A stretch of 64,000 nucleotides of DNA from the NCBI RefSeq assembly GCF_028389875.1, contig NC_084670.1, positions 11,627,383 to 11,691,382 of the forward strand. Direction: 5' to 3'. Shown one piece after another: positions 36,881 through 64,000 of this stretch (the first letter of the stretch is position 1; each line of letters begins with the position of its first letter). The notes beneath the pieces are model-generated. The model was not told the DNA's origin. It made no database searches and saw only the letters and a list, made by a program, of their open reading frames with translations. The position numbers were made by a program, and so were the translations under genes. The stretch is from Rhea pennata (Eukaryota > Chordata > Aves > Rheiformes > Rheidae).

Positions 36881-38904
36881 GGAGGGATCCAGGCAGCATG
36901 AAACAGATTCTTGTGATTGTTTTTCCTATCTTCCTCTGTCGTTTCGTTGGGAAGTTTAACCCTGCAGCGGAATTCGGGTCGCCCGAGGCAGGAAACACGG
37001 TGAGCGCCATCCTGGGCAGCCGCTCCGGCGAGGGCCGACAGCCCGGGGAGCTGCTGGGCGCCCCGGGAGCGCTGGGCCTGGCGGTGGCCCCGCGGCTGGT
37101 GCTGCCACCTGCCTGGTGTCGCGGATGGTCCGGAGCTGGAAGCGCGGCCGCGAAACGCGGAGCAGGGACGCCGGCGGTGCTGCGGCACCGCTGGGGCGCG
37201 CGGGCTGGGCCGGCCGGCCGGTGGCAGCCGGCTGGCTGCCTTGTAAAGGCCCCGAGCAGCTGCTTCCCTCTGATTTTCATCCCTGGGCCAGGATCCCCTC
37301 GAAACTGGCTGTGCCGATCAGGAACAGAAAGCCGGGAATCCCCTGGCGACAGTTTTAGAGACGTGGGGACCCGAACGCGGCCGGGCTGGGCCGCGCGGGG
37401 AGCGCAGCCGGGTGGGCTGCCAGCGGCCCCCCACCGCCGCGGCGCTGCCCGCAGAGCGGCGCGGGGTGGAAGGCGGCTCCTCGGGGCCGCGGCGCTCGGC
37501 CACGTCCTCGAAGCCATTCGCAGCGGCCATGGGAAGGAGCCAGGGCCTGGACCCTTGCGGGATAATTGAGCAACAGCAGCGCCTCCTCCCTGCTCGGGCC
37601 TTTTTGCAAATGGGGTGTTTGGTGTCAGATGCCTGGAAGAAGGGATTTGGCCGCGCTCCGCTTGCAGCTGCCTCTGATCCGCAGCTGGCTTCAATGCCCT
37701 GGCTGCCCCACGCCGCGGCCTGGACCCTGCTCTCACTGCGTGAGAGGCTGAGGCTGATTTACAGGAAAGGACGGTTCCCTCCGGGTGATAGTCAGGACAG
37801 CTCCCGTTGCTGGGGATCATTCCTTCTCCCACCTTCGCATGCTTTCGTGCCTTCATAAAACCCATCCATCCCGTGGTGAGGAAGGTCTGGAAGAGCAGGA
37901 CTCCGGGGTCCTTTACCCGCACTGCCACTGGCCCCAAGAAAGAGTGGGGAAGCCATGACCAGAGCTGGTGGTGGTGTGCTTCCCACCGATGCTCCCAGGT
38001 CCATGGTTGGTACCCTCATAGGGTCCCCAGACTTGCTCTCCCCCTCCATGCGCTTGCTAGAAAGCTGCTGCTGTTGCACAGCTGGGGACGGATCGTTCCT
38101 GCCAGAGAAGATGGACGTGTCCGTCCTGCTGTCTGTCCACGGAGAGCACAAGCCCGGACGCCTTTGCACGCCCTGTGCCCTGGACCTCCCGCTGACGTGG
38201 CCAGGCACCCCAGCACCCCGGGAGCCCCACGGGCAGGACCGGGCCCCTGGCCAGGCCGGGCCTCGCCTGCTCCCTCTGACCTCGACCGCGACGGCGCGAG
38301 GGGAGCACGGGGAGGGCTGCGGGGCTCGTCGCTGGGGGTTGCTGCCAGCTTCCTGAGCCCTGGTTAGCTGGGAAGCCTCAGCGGCCACCTGGGCACGTCC
38401 TCGCGTGCGCCGAAGGCCCCGGGGAGCCGCAGTGGGTTTGGCTGCTCTCCCCGGCGGCGAGCTGGGCTCTCGGCGGCTGAACCGCTCTGGGCCCTGCCAG
38501 CCCCGGCCGGTGCCGGGAGCGAGCGCGGAGACAAAAGAGCTTGTGTCCGCCTGCCAGGAGCCGGCCTCGCCGGGCGGCCGCCCGCCCAATTAAACCGTGC
38601 CCGCTTCCCACGCGGCAGCGGCGCCGGGCGGCCCCGACCCGCCGCGAGCGAGCCCCGGGGCGCCTCCAGATGCGCCGCGGGCCGCGCACAGCCCGGAGCC
38701 AGCCGCGGCCGGGCGCCGGCACCGCTCGGAGGGCCCGTGCGGAGGGAGGGCTGAGCGCCCGGCCCCGGGCCCCAGCCCCGTCCCTGTCCCTCGCGGGACC
38801 CGACCGGTGCGCCCGAGACCTCGCCGCCGCCGCCGCCGCGGCGTGAGCCTCCCCGCGCGCCGGCCCTCCGGCGGCCCGGCCCGGCCCGTGGGGCCAGTGT
38901 CACA

Positions 38905-39190
38905 TCCACTTAGACCGCTCGGAAAATCCCTCGACCTGACACCTTGTTAAATACCCACCAGGGGTCACAGTTCCTGGGTTTCTTTTTACTGCTTTTCCTT
39001 TACCCCGCTGAGACGTTTCGGTTGGCAGGAACTCGCCTGCACTATTAGATATCTTTCGGGGAACAAGAAACCTAGATCACTTACAAATTAATTTGGAGTT
39101 AAACCTACAGAAAATTAGAAACATGCTGCTTTGCAGGAGAGAGCGCTTGGCCAGCGATCAAGAAAAATACTTCAAAACCGCCTGATTCGG
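38905..39190. promoter_or_regulatory. AT-rich candidate regulatory island
   Basis: A sharp drop in GC within the CpG block. It includes TTGTTAAATACCCACC, CACTATTAGATATC and TTACAAATTAATTTGGAG. There is no coding frame. The composition contrast suggests selective constraint, but this is inference. Confidence 0.35.
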
Positions 39191-40629
39191 TGCGTTCGGC
39201 GGTGGCCGGGGGAAGGGGGCTGCGCTCTCGAGGCAGCCGTCGGCGCGCTCGAGCGGGGCCGCGTCTGTCCGTCCCTCCCGGGGAGCCGCCGGCGCGGCCG
39301 GGCGAGGCGGCGAAGCGGCGCGGTGCCCGGGCGCGCGCGGGCGAGGTGCCCCCGGCGCGGGGGCCGGGCGAGCGGAGATAAGATGAAAGCGCCGCGCTCC
39401 CGTGCGCGGGGTGCCGGGGGGTGGGGGACCGAGGCCACCCAGGTTTCAGGCGCGCGGCCTCGGCGCCTGACCCCGGCACATTCAGCGAGCACTTCCTAAA
39501 TTTGTCTCCTGTGTTCCTGACTCACAAGCAATTTCCTCACCCATAAAACGGCGTCGGCATGAAAGGACCGGCCGGGACACCAATTACTTGTCACTCCTTT
39601 ACCACCCCGCTGCGTGCCGGTTTGCAGCCCCCACCCCCCACGGCGGTGCCCGGCCGGGGTCTGCTGCTGGGGGCCCCTCCGCCGCGGGCAGCAGGAGGTC
39701 CCCGCGCCCGGTGCCCGTGCCTCCCGCGCTGCTGGTGCCCCGAAGGCACCTCGCAGCCCGGTGTGCGGTCACGGCGGGAGCCGCCGGCCGCCTCCGGGCC
39801 CCTCGGCCCCGTTGCTGGCTGCGTGGGAGGCACAAGGGCTCCTTCCTCACCAGCTTGGTGCCACCGTGCTCGCTGCTGAGCGTGGCCACCCCCAAATCCC
39901 CCCCACCCCAGCGCACCCAGGGCTTGGCCGTAGCCGGCCTCCTCCGGCGGGCATCCTGTCCGGGGCTCCCTGCCCCTCCGCGCCAGCCGCATCCCGCCCC
40001 GCTCTGCCCGGCGCCGCCACGTCCCCGGCTGCTCCCGCGTCCTGGGCACGCGGCCGGCGCGGAGGGAGGTCTCCAGAGGAGCTGAGCATGGCCTGGACCC
40101 GGGGAAAGCCCTTGGGGGACGCGGATCCGGCGGCGGCCCGGCCTTCCCAAGCGGCGGCTGACAACCCGACCCGCCTCGGGTCGGGAAAGGCTTCGTCCCG
40201 AGAGCGGGCGAGATTCGCCCAGCGAGCGCTACCAGGGCCTGCCGCGCCACGTCAGCTGCTAAACGGGTTTTATGGTGGGATTTAGGGACTTTTCTGCTGG
40301 GTAATTGATTTGCCCAGGCAGTAAAAGATCAAGGCAGGCGCTCAGACGGTGGCTCCCGGCATCTGCCCACCGAGCGGGCCAGGGCGCGGGCGGCTCGGGG
40401 CACGCGGCGGGGGCGAGTGGCCCCGGCGCCCCGCTCTGGCCCCCCGACGCCGGGGTGCGCGGCGTGGGGCGCCGGAGCCATGCGCCCCCCCCGGCCCTAC
40501 GGCGATGGGGGCAGCCGCTGCCGCCGGGCCGGGAGTCCCCTCACCCCCCCCCCCCAGCCCCACCACAAAACAGCCCCCAAAGGAGACAAAAGGGGCTGTT
40601 TGGGGACCTGCCACCTGCTAGTCCCCATC

Positions 40630-40740
40630 CTACAATACCGCAGTAAAGAGGCACCAAACAAAGGCCTTAAAATCCTAAAGGGGCCCATTCATTAGGGTGA
40701 CAAAGGGGGAAAGAACTACATTATCATAATTAATCCCGGT
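40630..40740. promoter_or_regulatory. AT-rich candidate regulatory island
   Basis: Contains CACCAAACAAAGGCC (FOX/TCF-like), CCCATTCATTAGGG and TATCATAATTAATCCC (homeodomain words) inside very GC-rich flanks. The regulatory role is inferred from motifs only. Confidence 0.35.
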
Positions 40741-41989
40741 GCTGGCGGTGGGTGGCAGGGCCCTCTGTCTTCCAAGGTGGTGTGGGGACGGCCGGTGTCA
40801 CCGCGGCCCCGCGCTATTGTGCGCCGCGGCCGTGCGGGGCTTAGGCGGGCGCTAAGCTCTGTAAACACCGCGGGCCCCCCCAGAGCCGCCGGGGCCGCCG
40901 GTCCCCCCTCCCCACCCCGACGTGTCTTGTTCATCTGCTTGCTGCGCCCCCCCCTCCCTCCCAAAGCCGCGGGGCTGGGACGGGGCTGTCCCCGTCCCCC
41001 TGCGTGCACCTGCCCCCAGGATCATCTGGGGATTCGGGGCAGGAGCCGGATGCCCGGGTGCTGCTGGCCCGTCCCCAGTGTGGTGCCCGCCGGGGAACTA
41101 CCCCGACGCCCCTGCGCTCCCCTTCCCTGGCCTCAGAGGTGGCTCCTGCCGGTTTATCCCTTCCCTGCTGACATCCTGGCCCGGTCCAGGGGGACCTGCT
41201 GGTCCCCGAAACGGGAACCAGCCTCTCCACCCCTCTGCTCCGTCCCGGCAGCCCCGGGGACCTCCCTGCTATTGGGGAGGCCTGGGAGATGCAGGGAAAC
41301 TGAGGCAGGCAGCGGTGCCTGGAGGGTTTAAGGGACCTTAAGGCCGTGTCGCCACTCCACTCTGGTGGGAGCTGGCCCCCTTCCACATCCCCCCGGGACA
41401 CCGCATCCCGGCAGGCCGGCGCGGGGCGGGCAGCGAGGCGACGGGGGGCCGCTGGGCACTTTGAAGCCCCCCAGGGTCCCCGCAAGCGCCCGCGGCTGGC
41501 GTGGGGCCGGGGCCGGGCTGGCGGTGCTGGCGATCCGGAGAGCACCATCTGGTTTCCAACTAACGAACGCCGGAGCTGGCTCCCGGCAGAGGAGATGCCG
41601 CTGCGGCGGCGGCGGCTGTTTACAGAGGCTCCGGCGCGTCCCCGCCAAGCCCCCTCGCCTCTTGCCCCCCGGCCAAAAGGCTCTTGCGCTGCGCAGGCTG
41701 CACCGCGGTCGCGTGCAGCCCAGCTCCCAGCCCCACGGCGGCCGCGTCCCAGCCCCTGCGCCGCCGCGGCGACCCCCCGCTGTGCAGGGAGGGGGATGTC
41801 GTCCTGGGTTGCCGGTCCCCAAGGACCCGGCGGCGTGCGTGCCGGCAGCCCACGGCCTCGGGGATGTTCCCGTCCCGCCAGTGCTAAGGGCTGGGACGCT
41901 CCGGGGAAAGCAAAGCGCCGGGGCTGGCCGTGCCGGGCTCCCGCCGCTGCGGCTCTCGCCGTGCCGCGGAGACACCGCGCAGGGTGGGG

Positions 41990-42180
41990 GCTGCGTGAGC
42001 CATTTGCCTTTAATTGAATTTATTTGTTACAACCCCAAACAATGTAAAGCAGGCTTCTCCCAGGCTCCAGCTGCCTGCCTGCCCATTAAAATACCATCTA
42101 GAACAGCAAATCCCCCCTCCCGCCTTGATATAAAACAGCCGGTCAGCAAGAGACGGCAAGTGCTGTCTCCCCGCTCATGA
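41990..42180. promoter_or_regulatory. AT-rich candidate regulatory island
   Basis: Lies at the downstream edge of the CpG block. It includes TTTAATTGAATTTATTTG, CCCAAACAATGTAAAG, CCCATTAAAATACC and a TATA-like TGATATAAAACAG. No coding frame is supported. It could be an enhancer or the promoter of an unannotated RNA. Confidence 0.35.
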
Positions 42181-44440
42181 GCCTTTCCCCGGCCGGGGTC
42201 CTGTGGCCTGAAGGGGCTCAGCAGCTCGCCCAGGCACCCTCCTGGGCGGCTGTGGGGGAAACAAGGGCCCTAGCACTGAGCCCCCCAAGTCCCTGGATCT
42301 TGGCATCACCAAGAGCCCATCGCTGGGGCATCTGGGCAGGAGCAGGCTCAGGCCCAAGGAGGGGTCGCCTGCCCGCCGGTGTGTTTTCCTGTTGGCTTTT
42401 CAAGCCCCATTACTGCTGCAGGAGCCTTCCCCGCGGCTTGGGGCCGTTTCCCCTCGCGGATCCTAGGACCCCCAAGCCCAGCACCACCCCGCTGAGCCCT
42501 GCACCCTCGTGGCACCCTCTTCCAGGGGTCCCTCCCAGCTGCCGTGCCGAGGCAGCACTGGCCATGGCCGTGCTCACTGGACCTGGCCTGGCGCTCAGGC
42601 CATGTGGGTCACGGGACGGGGCAAGCGGAGGCATCCCTGGGAGCAGTGTCCGGGAGGCAGCCGGCGGGCAGCGGGACGGGGAGCACGTGGCATGGCACGG
42701 GCAGGGACACTGCGGAGCAGTGCCCTGGCTGGAGGATGTTTTGGGAGCCTCCGGGAGGATCCTGAAGCCATTGGCGCAGTGCCTTGCAGCAGAGGAGCCT
42801 GGTGCTGATGTGAGGGAGCCAGGATGGGACCCTGCTGTGCCAGGAGTCCAGGTCCCAGGGAAGCACTTGGTGCCCCAGGATGGAGCCTCGGGCAAATCCA
42901 GCTCAGCCCCGGGGCCGTCCTCTGGCCCATGGACTGCACTCTTCGAGAGGGTCTGTTATTGCTCCAGCACCCCACAGAGCCGGGAGGGAAGAGGATGCCC
43001 TGGAGGGAGCCCTCAAGGAGCAGGGGGAAGCAGCCAGTTTGTTGGGAGCAGAGATTGGAGTGCCCATGGCAGCAAGGGCATGGCAGTGCCCACATCCCTG
43101 CAAAGCCCTGCAGAGGCTCCGTGTCACCATCCCACCCCCGTCACTGTACCAGTGTCACCAGGTCCTGTCCCTGCGCCCGGGCGCTCGCCGCCCGAGCCAG
43201 GCTCTGCCCCGCACCAGCCAGCAGCGGGGTGACGGGCTGCTCTCCTTGGCGCCGGCTCTGGGCCGAGCAGCCCACGGCTTTTCCAGTGAAGCAGTTGCCA
43301 TTTCTGCATCCACAGGGCTCTGGCAGGAGAGCCACGGGTAGAAACCCATGGACACAGGTAGGCGGTGGCGGTGGAGGAAAGGAGCCAGCGGGGACAGGGC
43401 AGTAGAGGAGCGTGGCGTGCCCCGCGGCGGGCCGTGCTGCACCGGAGGTGGAGGACCACTTAACTTTTAAAGCTAGGTTTATAAAAAGAAGCAGCTGCCC
43501 GGCGGTAGTATTGGTCCGCTGAGGAATAGGAATGGTAGAGCTGTTAATAGCAATCAGGCACAAGAAGCGCTGAATAGCTGTTTCCCTTCTGTATTTGGGG
43601 AAAAGCCAGATGCTACGGGCCTATCGCAGGATGGGGGAGAAACCCTTTCTGCGCCGCTTATACCCACGAAGAAAGTCAAACGGCAGCGGCCCTGGCTGGT
43701 GTGGCTCTGCCTGGGGGTTGTTGAGGAGCCAGCTGAGTCCCGTGAGTTAGGTGTTCATGGGGCTTTTGCCCGGTTCTTGGTCAGCAATGAGAGACAGGGA
43801 CGAGCCTCGTCGGTACCAGCTCTCTGCCGCACCAGGAAAGCAACGGGGTGGCTAGCGAGAGCAGCAGAGGTGGTGGATGCTGGTGGGTGTGGGTTTGCTG
43901 AAACCCCTCGGGTGCCTTGCTAGCTCCGTGGGGCATCATTCCCTATCCGTGCCTGGCCTGTGCCCAAAAGACCTGGGGATGGTGCAAAATTAGCCGAGCT
44001 CCCATAAAAAAAAGCAAAAGCTTGGCCAGCAGACGGGCCTGCCTCGGGGCTGGCATGCCGCAGCAGGGCCGGGGACAAGCCAGGCGGCGATGCTGGGGCT
44101 GCGGGGAGCTGCCGTGGACAGCCGCGAGCCTGCCCCCCCGGTCCGTGACACCTGGCAAAGGTCAGTTCCCCCGAGGAACCGGCGCTAAATCCCCCAAGAA
44201 TCGCTCTGAAACAGGCCGGTGGTTGCAGGGACACAGCTGGTCTCACTGGGACCCCTTAAGTTGTAGTTATGCTGCACATTATTGCGCACGTTCACCCCTT
44301 GCCCCATGGATATGGAGGGCACTGAGTCCCCCTCCCACTGTCCCTAGGGCACTTGGCTCAGCTCCCCATGGTGCTGTGGGGGCAGCACACGCGAGCACCC
44401 CGAAGAGCAGGGTTCCTCACTGCCCCCTGCGAGGCCCTGG
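42180..44440. other. GC-rich intergenic DNA upstream of PTCH2
   Basis: GC-rich sequence with several long chance open frames and no recognised protein. A short AT-richer stretch at 43440-43610 (TTAACTTTTAAAGC, GCTGTTAATAGCAATC) may be another regulatory island. Confidence 0.5.
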
Positions 44441-45190
44441 GGGGTATCAGTCCTGAGTGTGGGGGGTCCTGGGGGGGGCTGCGGGGATGGTTATTGCTGG
44501 AGGAGGCTGTGGGGAGGATGCTGGGACCTTGAAGGGAGATGCCCAGCCCATGGGGCAGCTCCAGGGGGCTGCCCAGCCCTTGGGGTGGGACGGCCAGGCC
44601 TTGGGATGCCTGCCCCATGGGGTGGCTTTTGGGGGGGGGGGTTGCCCAGCCCTTGGGGTGGCTGGGGGGGGATGCCCAATCCTCCGGAGGGGATGTAAGA
44701 GGGATATGCAGACCTTGGAGGGGGGTGCCTAGCCCTATGGGGTGGCTATGGGGAGCACCTACCCTTGGGTGGTGGCTATGGGGGGCATCTACCCGGCCGT
44801 GGGAGAGGGCCACTGTGGGAGGGACACCTATCCCTGGCTGGTCAGCACCAAGGGGTGGCTATGGGGGGACATCCTGCCCTTGGGGGGGGGGGACTGGGGC
44901 CTGGGGGTGGGCTGTGGGGGGACACCCTGCCCTTGGGGGGGCAGTTGTGGGGGGACACCCTGCCCTTGGGGGGGGCTGGGGCTTGGGGTGGGCTGTGGGG
45001 GGACACCCTGCCCTTGGGGGGGCAGTTGTGGGGGGACACCCTGCCCTTGGGGGGGGCTGGGGCCTGGGGGTGGGCTGTGGGGGGACACCCTGCCCTTGGG
45101 GGGGCAGTTGTGGGGGGACACCCTGCCCTTGGGGGGGGCTGGGGCTTGGGGTGGGCTGTGGGGGGACACCCTGCCCTTGGGGGGGACGGA
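44440..45190. repeat. G-rich minisatellite, 81-82 bp composite unit
   Basis: From 44894 to about 45186 a composite unit repeats with starts at about 44894, 44976, 45057 and 45139, giving spacings of 82, 81 and 82 bp. Each unit holds two copies of GGGGGGACACCCTGCCCTTG joined by alternating TGGGCTGTG and GCAGTTGTG linkers, and CTGGGGCCTGG alternates with CTGGGGCTTGG. The preceding 44440-44890 is a degenerate array of CAGCCCTTGGGGTGG-like words. Dense G-runs on the plus strand could form G-quadruplexes. The 81-bp period keeps frames open, which creates spurious Gly/Leu-rich open frames. Confidence 0.9.
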
Positions 45191-45380
45191 CACCCAGCGC
45201 GGGGTGGCTGTGGGAATCCGCCCCCCCGGGGGTGCCGTGGGGGGCTGCCGCGGCTGGCGGGGGGCGGGGGGGGGGACGCGGCCCTGCGGGGTAGCTGCGG
45301 GGCGGCCGCGGCCGGGGGCGGCCCCGGGGCCGGGCCTCCCCCCGCGGCGGGGCCGGGCCGGGCCGGGCCGGGCCGTTGTG

Positions 45381-45405
45381 GCGGCGGCGGCGGCGGCGGC
45401 GGCGG
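45381..45405. repeat. CGG trinucleotide repeat
   Basis: About eight uninterrupted GGC/CGG units just upstream of the PTCH2 coding start, probably at or near the transcription start. It is followed by a run of G. Confidence 0.9.
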
Positions 45406-45662
45406 GGGGGGCGATCGCCGTGTGTGGCCGCTGGCGGCGGGCGCGCCGTTGCCTAGCAGCGGCGATGGGCGCTGCCGCGGCGGCGGCGGCCAATGGGAGC
45501 GGCGGCGGCGGCGCGGCCCCGGCGCCCCCCGCCCCCGCCTCCCCTTTAGAGGCGCGGCGGGCGGGCGGGCGGCCCAGAGCCGCGCCGCGCCGCTCCGCAC
45601 CGGCACCGCGCCCCCCGCCCGCCGCCGCCGCCAACGGCCCCGGCCCCGGCCCCGCCGCGCGC

Positions 45663-45698
45663 ATGGGGGCCGCCGCCGCCGCGCTCGGCCCCACATAA
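45663..45698 (+). CDS. Upstream ORF in the putative PTCH2 5' UTR (11 codons)
   Basis: An ATG at 45663 opens a frame [11 protein letters not shown] that stops at TAA 45696-45698, 41 bp before the PTCH2 ATG and in another frame. If the transcript begins upstream of it, this uORF could reduce translation of PTCH2. Expression is not known. Confidence 0.4.
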   Translation: MGAAAAALGPT

Positions 45699-45738
45699 CG
45701 GGCGGTCGCTGCCCCGCCGCGCCGCGCCGCGCCGCGCC

Positions 45739-63924
<18,186 letters not shown>

Positions 63925-64000
63925 GTAAAAGCCATGCCCTGCACTGGGACTCCCCGTCTCTCCGCAGCACCCTGCAGCCCCTCTCATCATCATGCCTATC

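Larger units (their letters stand above)
36880..42010. other. 5-kb CpG-rich block without an identified gene
   Basis: GC- and CpG-dense sequence begins abruptly after 36.9 kb and runs to about 42.0 kb. AT-richer inserts lie at about 38905-39190, 40255-40345 and 40630-40740. Many overlapping frames are open on both strands (for example 36822-37937 minus and 41365-42180 plus). That is expected when stop codons are scarce, and none resembles a known protein. It may hold CpG-island promoters of an unannotated transcript or PTCH2 regulatory DNA. Confidence 0.6.

Noticed and set aside
36822..37937. 371-codon open frame on the minus strand in CpG-rich DNA
   Set aside because: Several other frames on both strands are open over the same interval, the product is Arg/Pro/Ala/Gly-rich without recognisable domains, and GC-rich DNA has few stop codons.
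41365..42180. 271-codon open frame upstream of PTCH2
   Set aside because: It overlaps open frames in other phases, has no family resemblance, and ends in AT-rich non-coding sequence.

Overview
This is vertebrate nuclear DNA, most likely from a bird. The evidence is spliced genes with GT-AG introns, sparse interspersed repeats of CR1 type, a tRNA-Ile-derived SINE with a CR1-like tail (25591-25719), and a sharp change from AT-richer intronic DNA to very GC/CpG-rich DNA near 36.9 kb. There is no bacterial or viral gene organisation. Nearly all open frames of 60-480 codons are chance frames in introns or CpG-rich DNA.

Two protein genes lie in the same direction (+). (1) The 3' part of EIF2B3 (eIF2B subunit gamma) has its last five coding exons at 300-493, 4548-4625, 5383-5531, 19459-19562 and 31469-31521. 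They give 192 residues ending in a TAA stop, with an AATAAA signal at 31665. (2) The 5' part of PTCH2 (Patched-2, Hedgehog receptor family) has coding exons 1-11 at 45739-45825, 46453-46645, 58361-58550, 58678-58747, 59055-59146, 61910-62105, 62236-62357, 62932-63079, 63335-63466, 63546-63701 and 63832-63924. They give 493 in-frame residues, and the gene continues beyond the window. The same order and orientation, EIF2B3 followed by PTCH2, is known from human chromosome 1p34, which supports both calls.

Layout: 1-31.7 kb is EIF2B3, dominated by two introns of 13.9 and 11.9 kb. 31.7-45.3 kb is the intergenic interval. It holds a CpG-rich block (36.9-42.0 kb) with AT-richer islands that look like conserved regulatory DNA, and a G-rich minisatellite ending just before the PTCH2 promoter. 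45.3-46.65 kb is the PTCH2 CpG-island promoter with exons 1-2. 46.65-58.36 kb is the very large intron 2, with several enhancer-like islands. 58.36-64.0 kb is a compact run of exons.

The most interesting signal is regulatory. Three exact matches to the 9-bp GLI consensus GACCACCCA flank PTCH2: 31804-31812 just past the EIF2B3 poly(A) signal, 36736-36744 in an AT-rich island, and 51075-51083 in PTCH2 intron 2 on the minus strand. Patched genes are known Hedgehog/GLI targets. This suggests that EIF2B3 may be a housekeeping bystander in a PTCH2 regulatory domain. An unexplained 65-bp inverted repeat (2 mismatches, arms 840 bp apart) lies in an EIF2B3 intron. I see no sign of a wholly new coding system. 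All conservation claims here are inferred from composition and motifs, without alignment.
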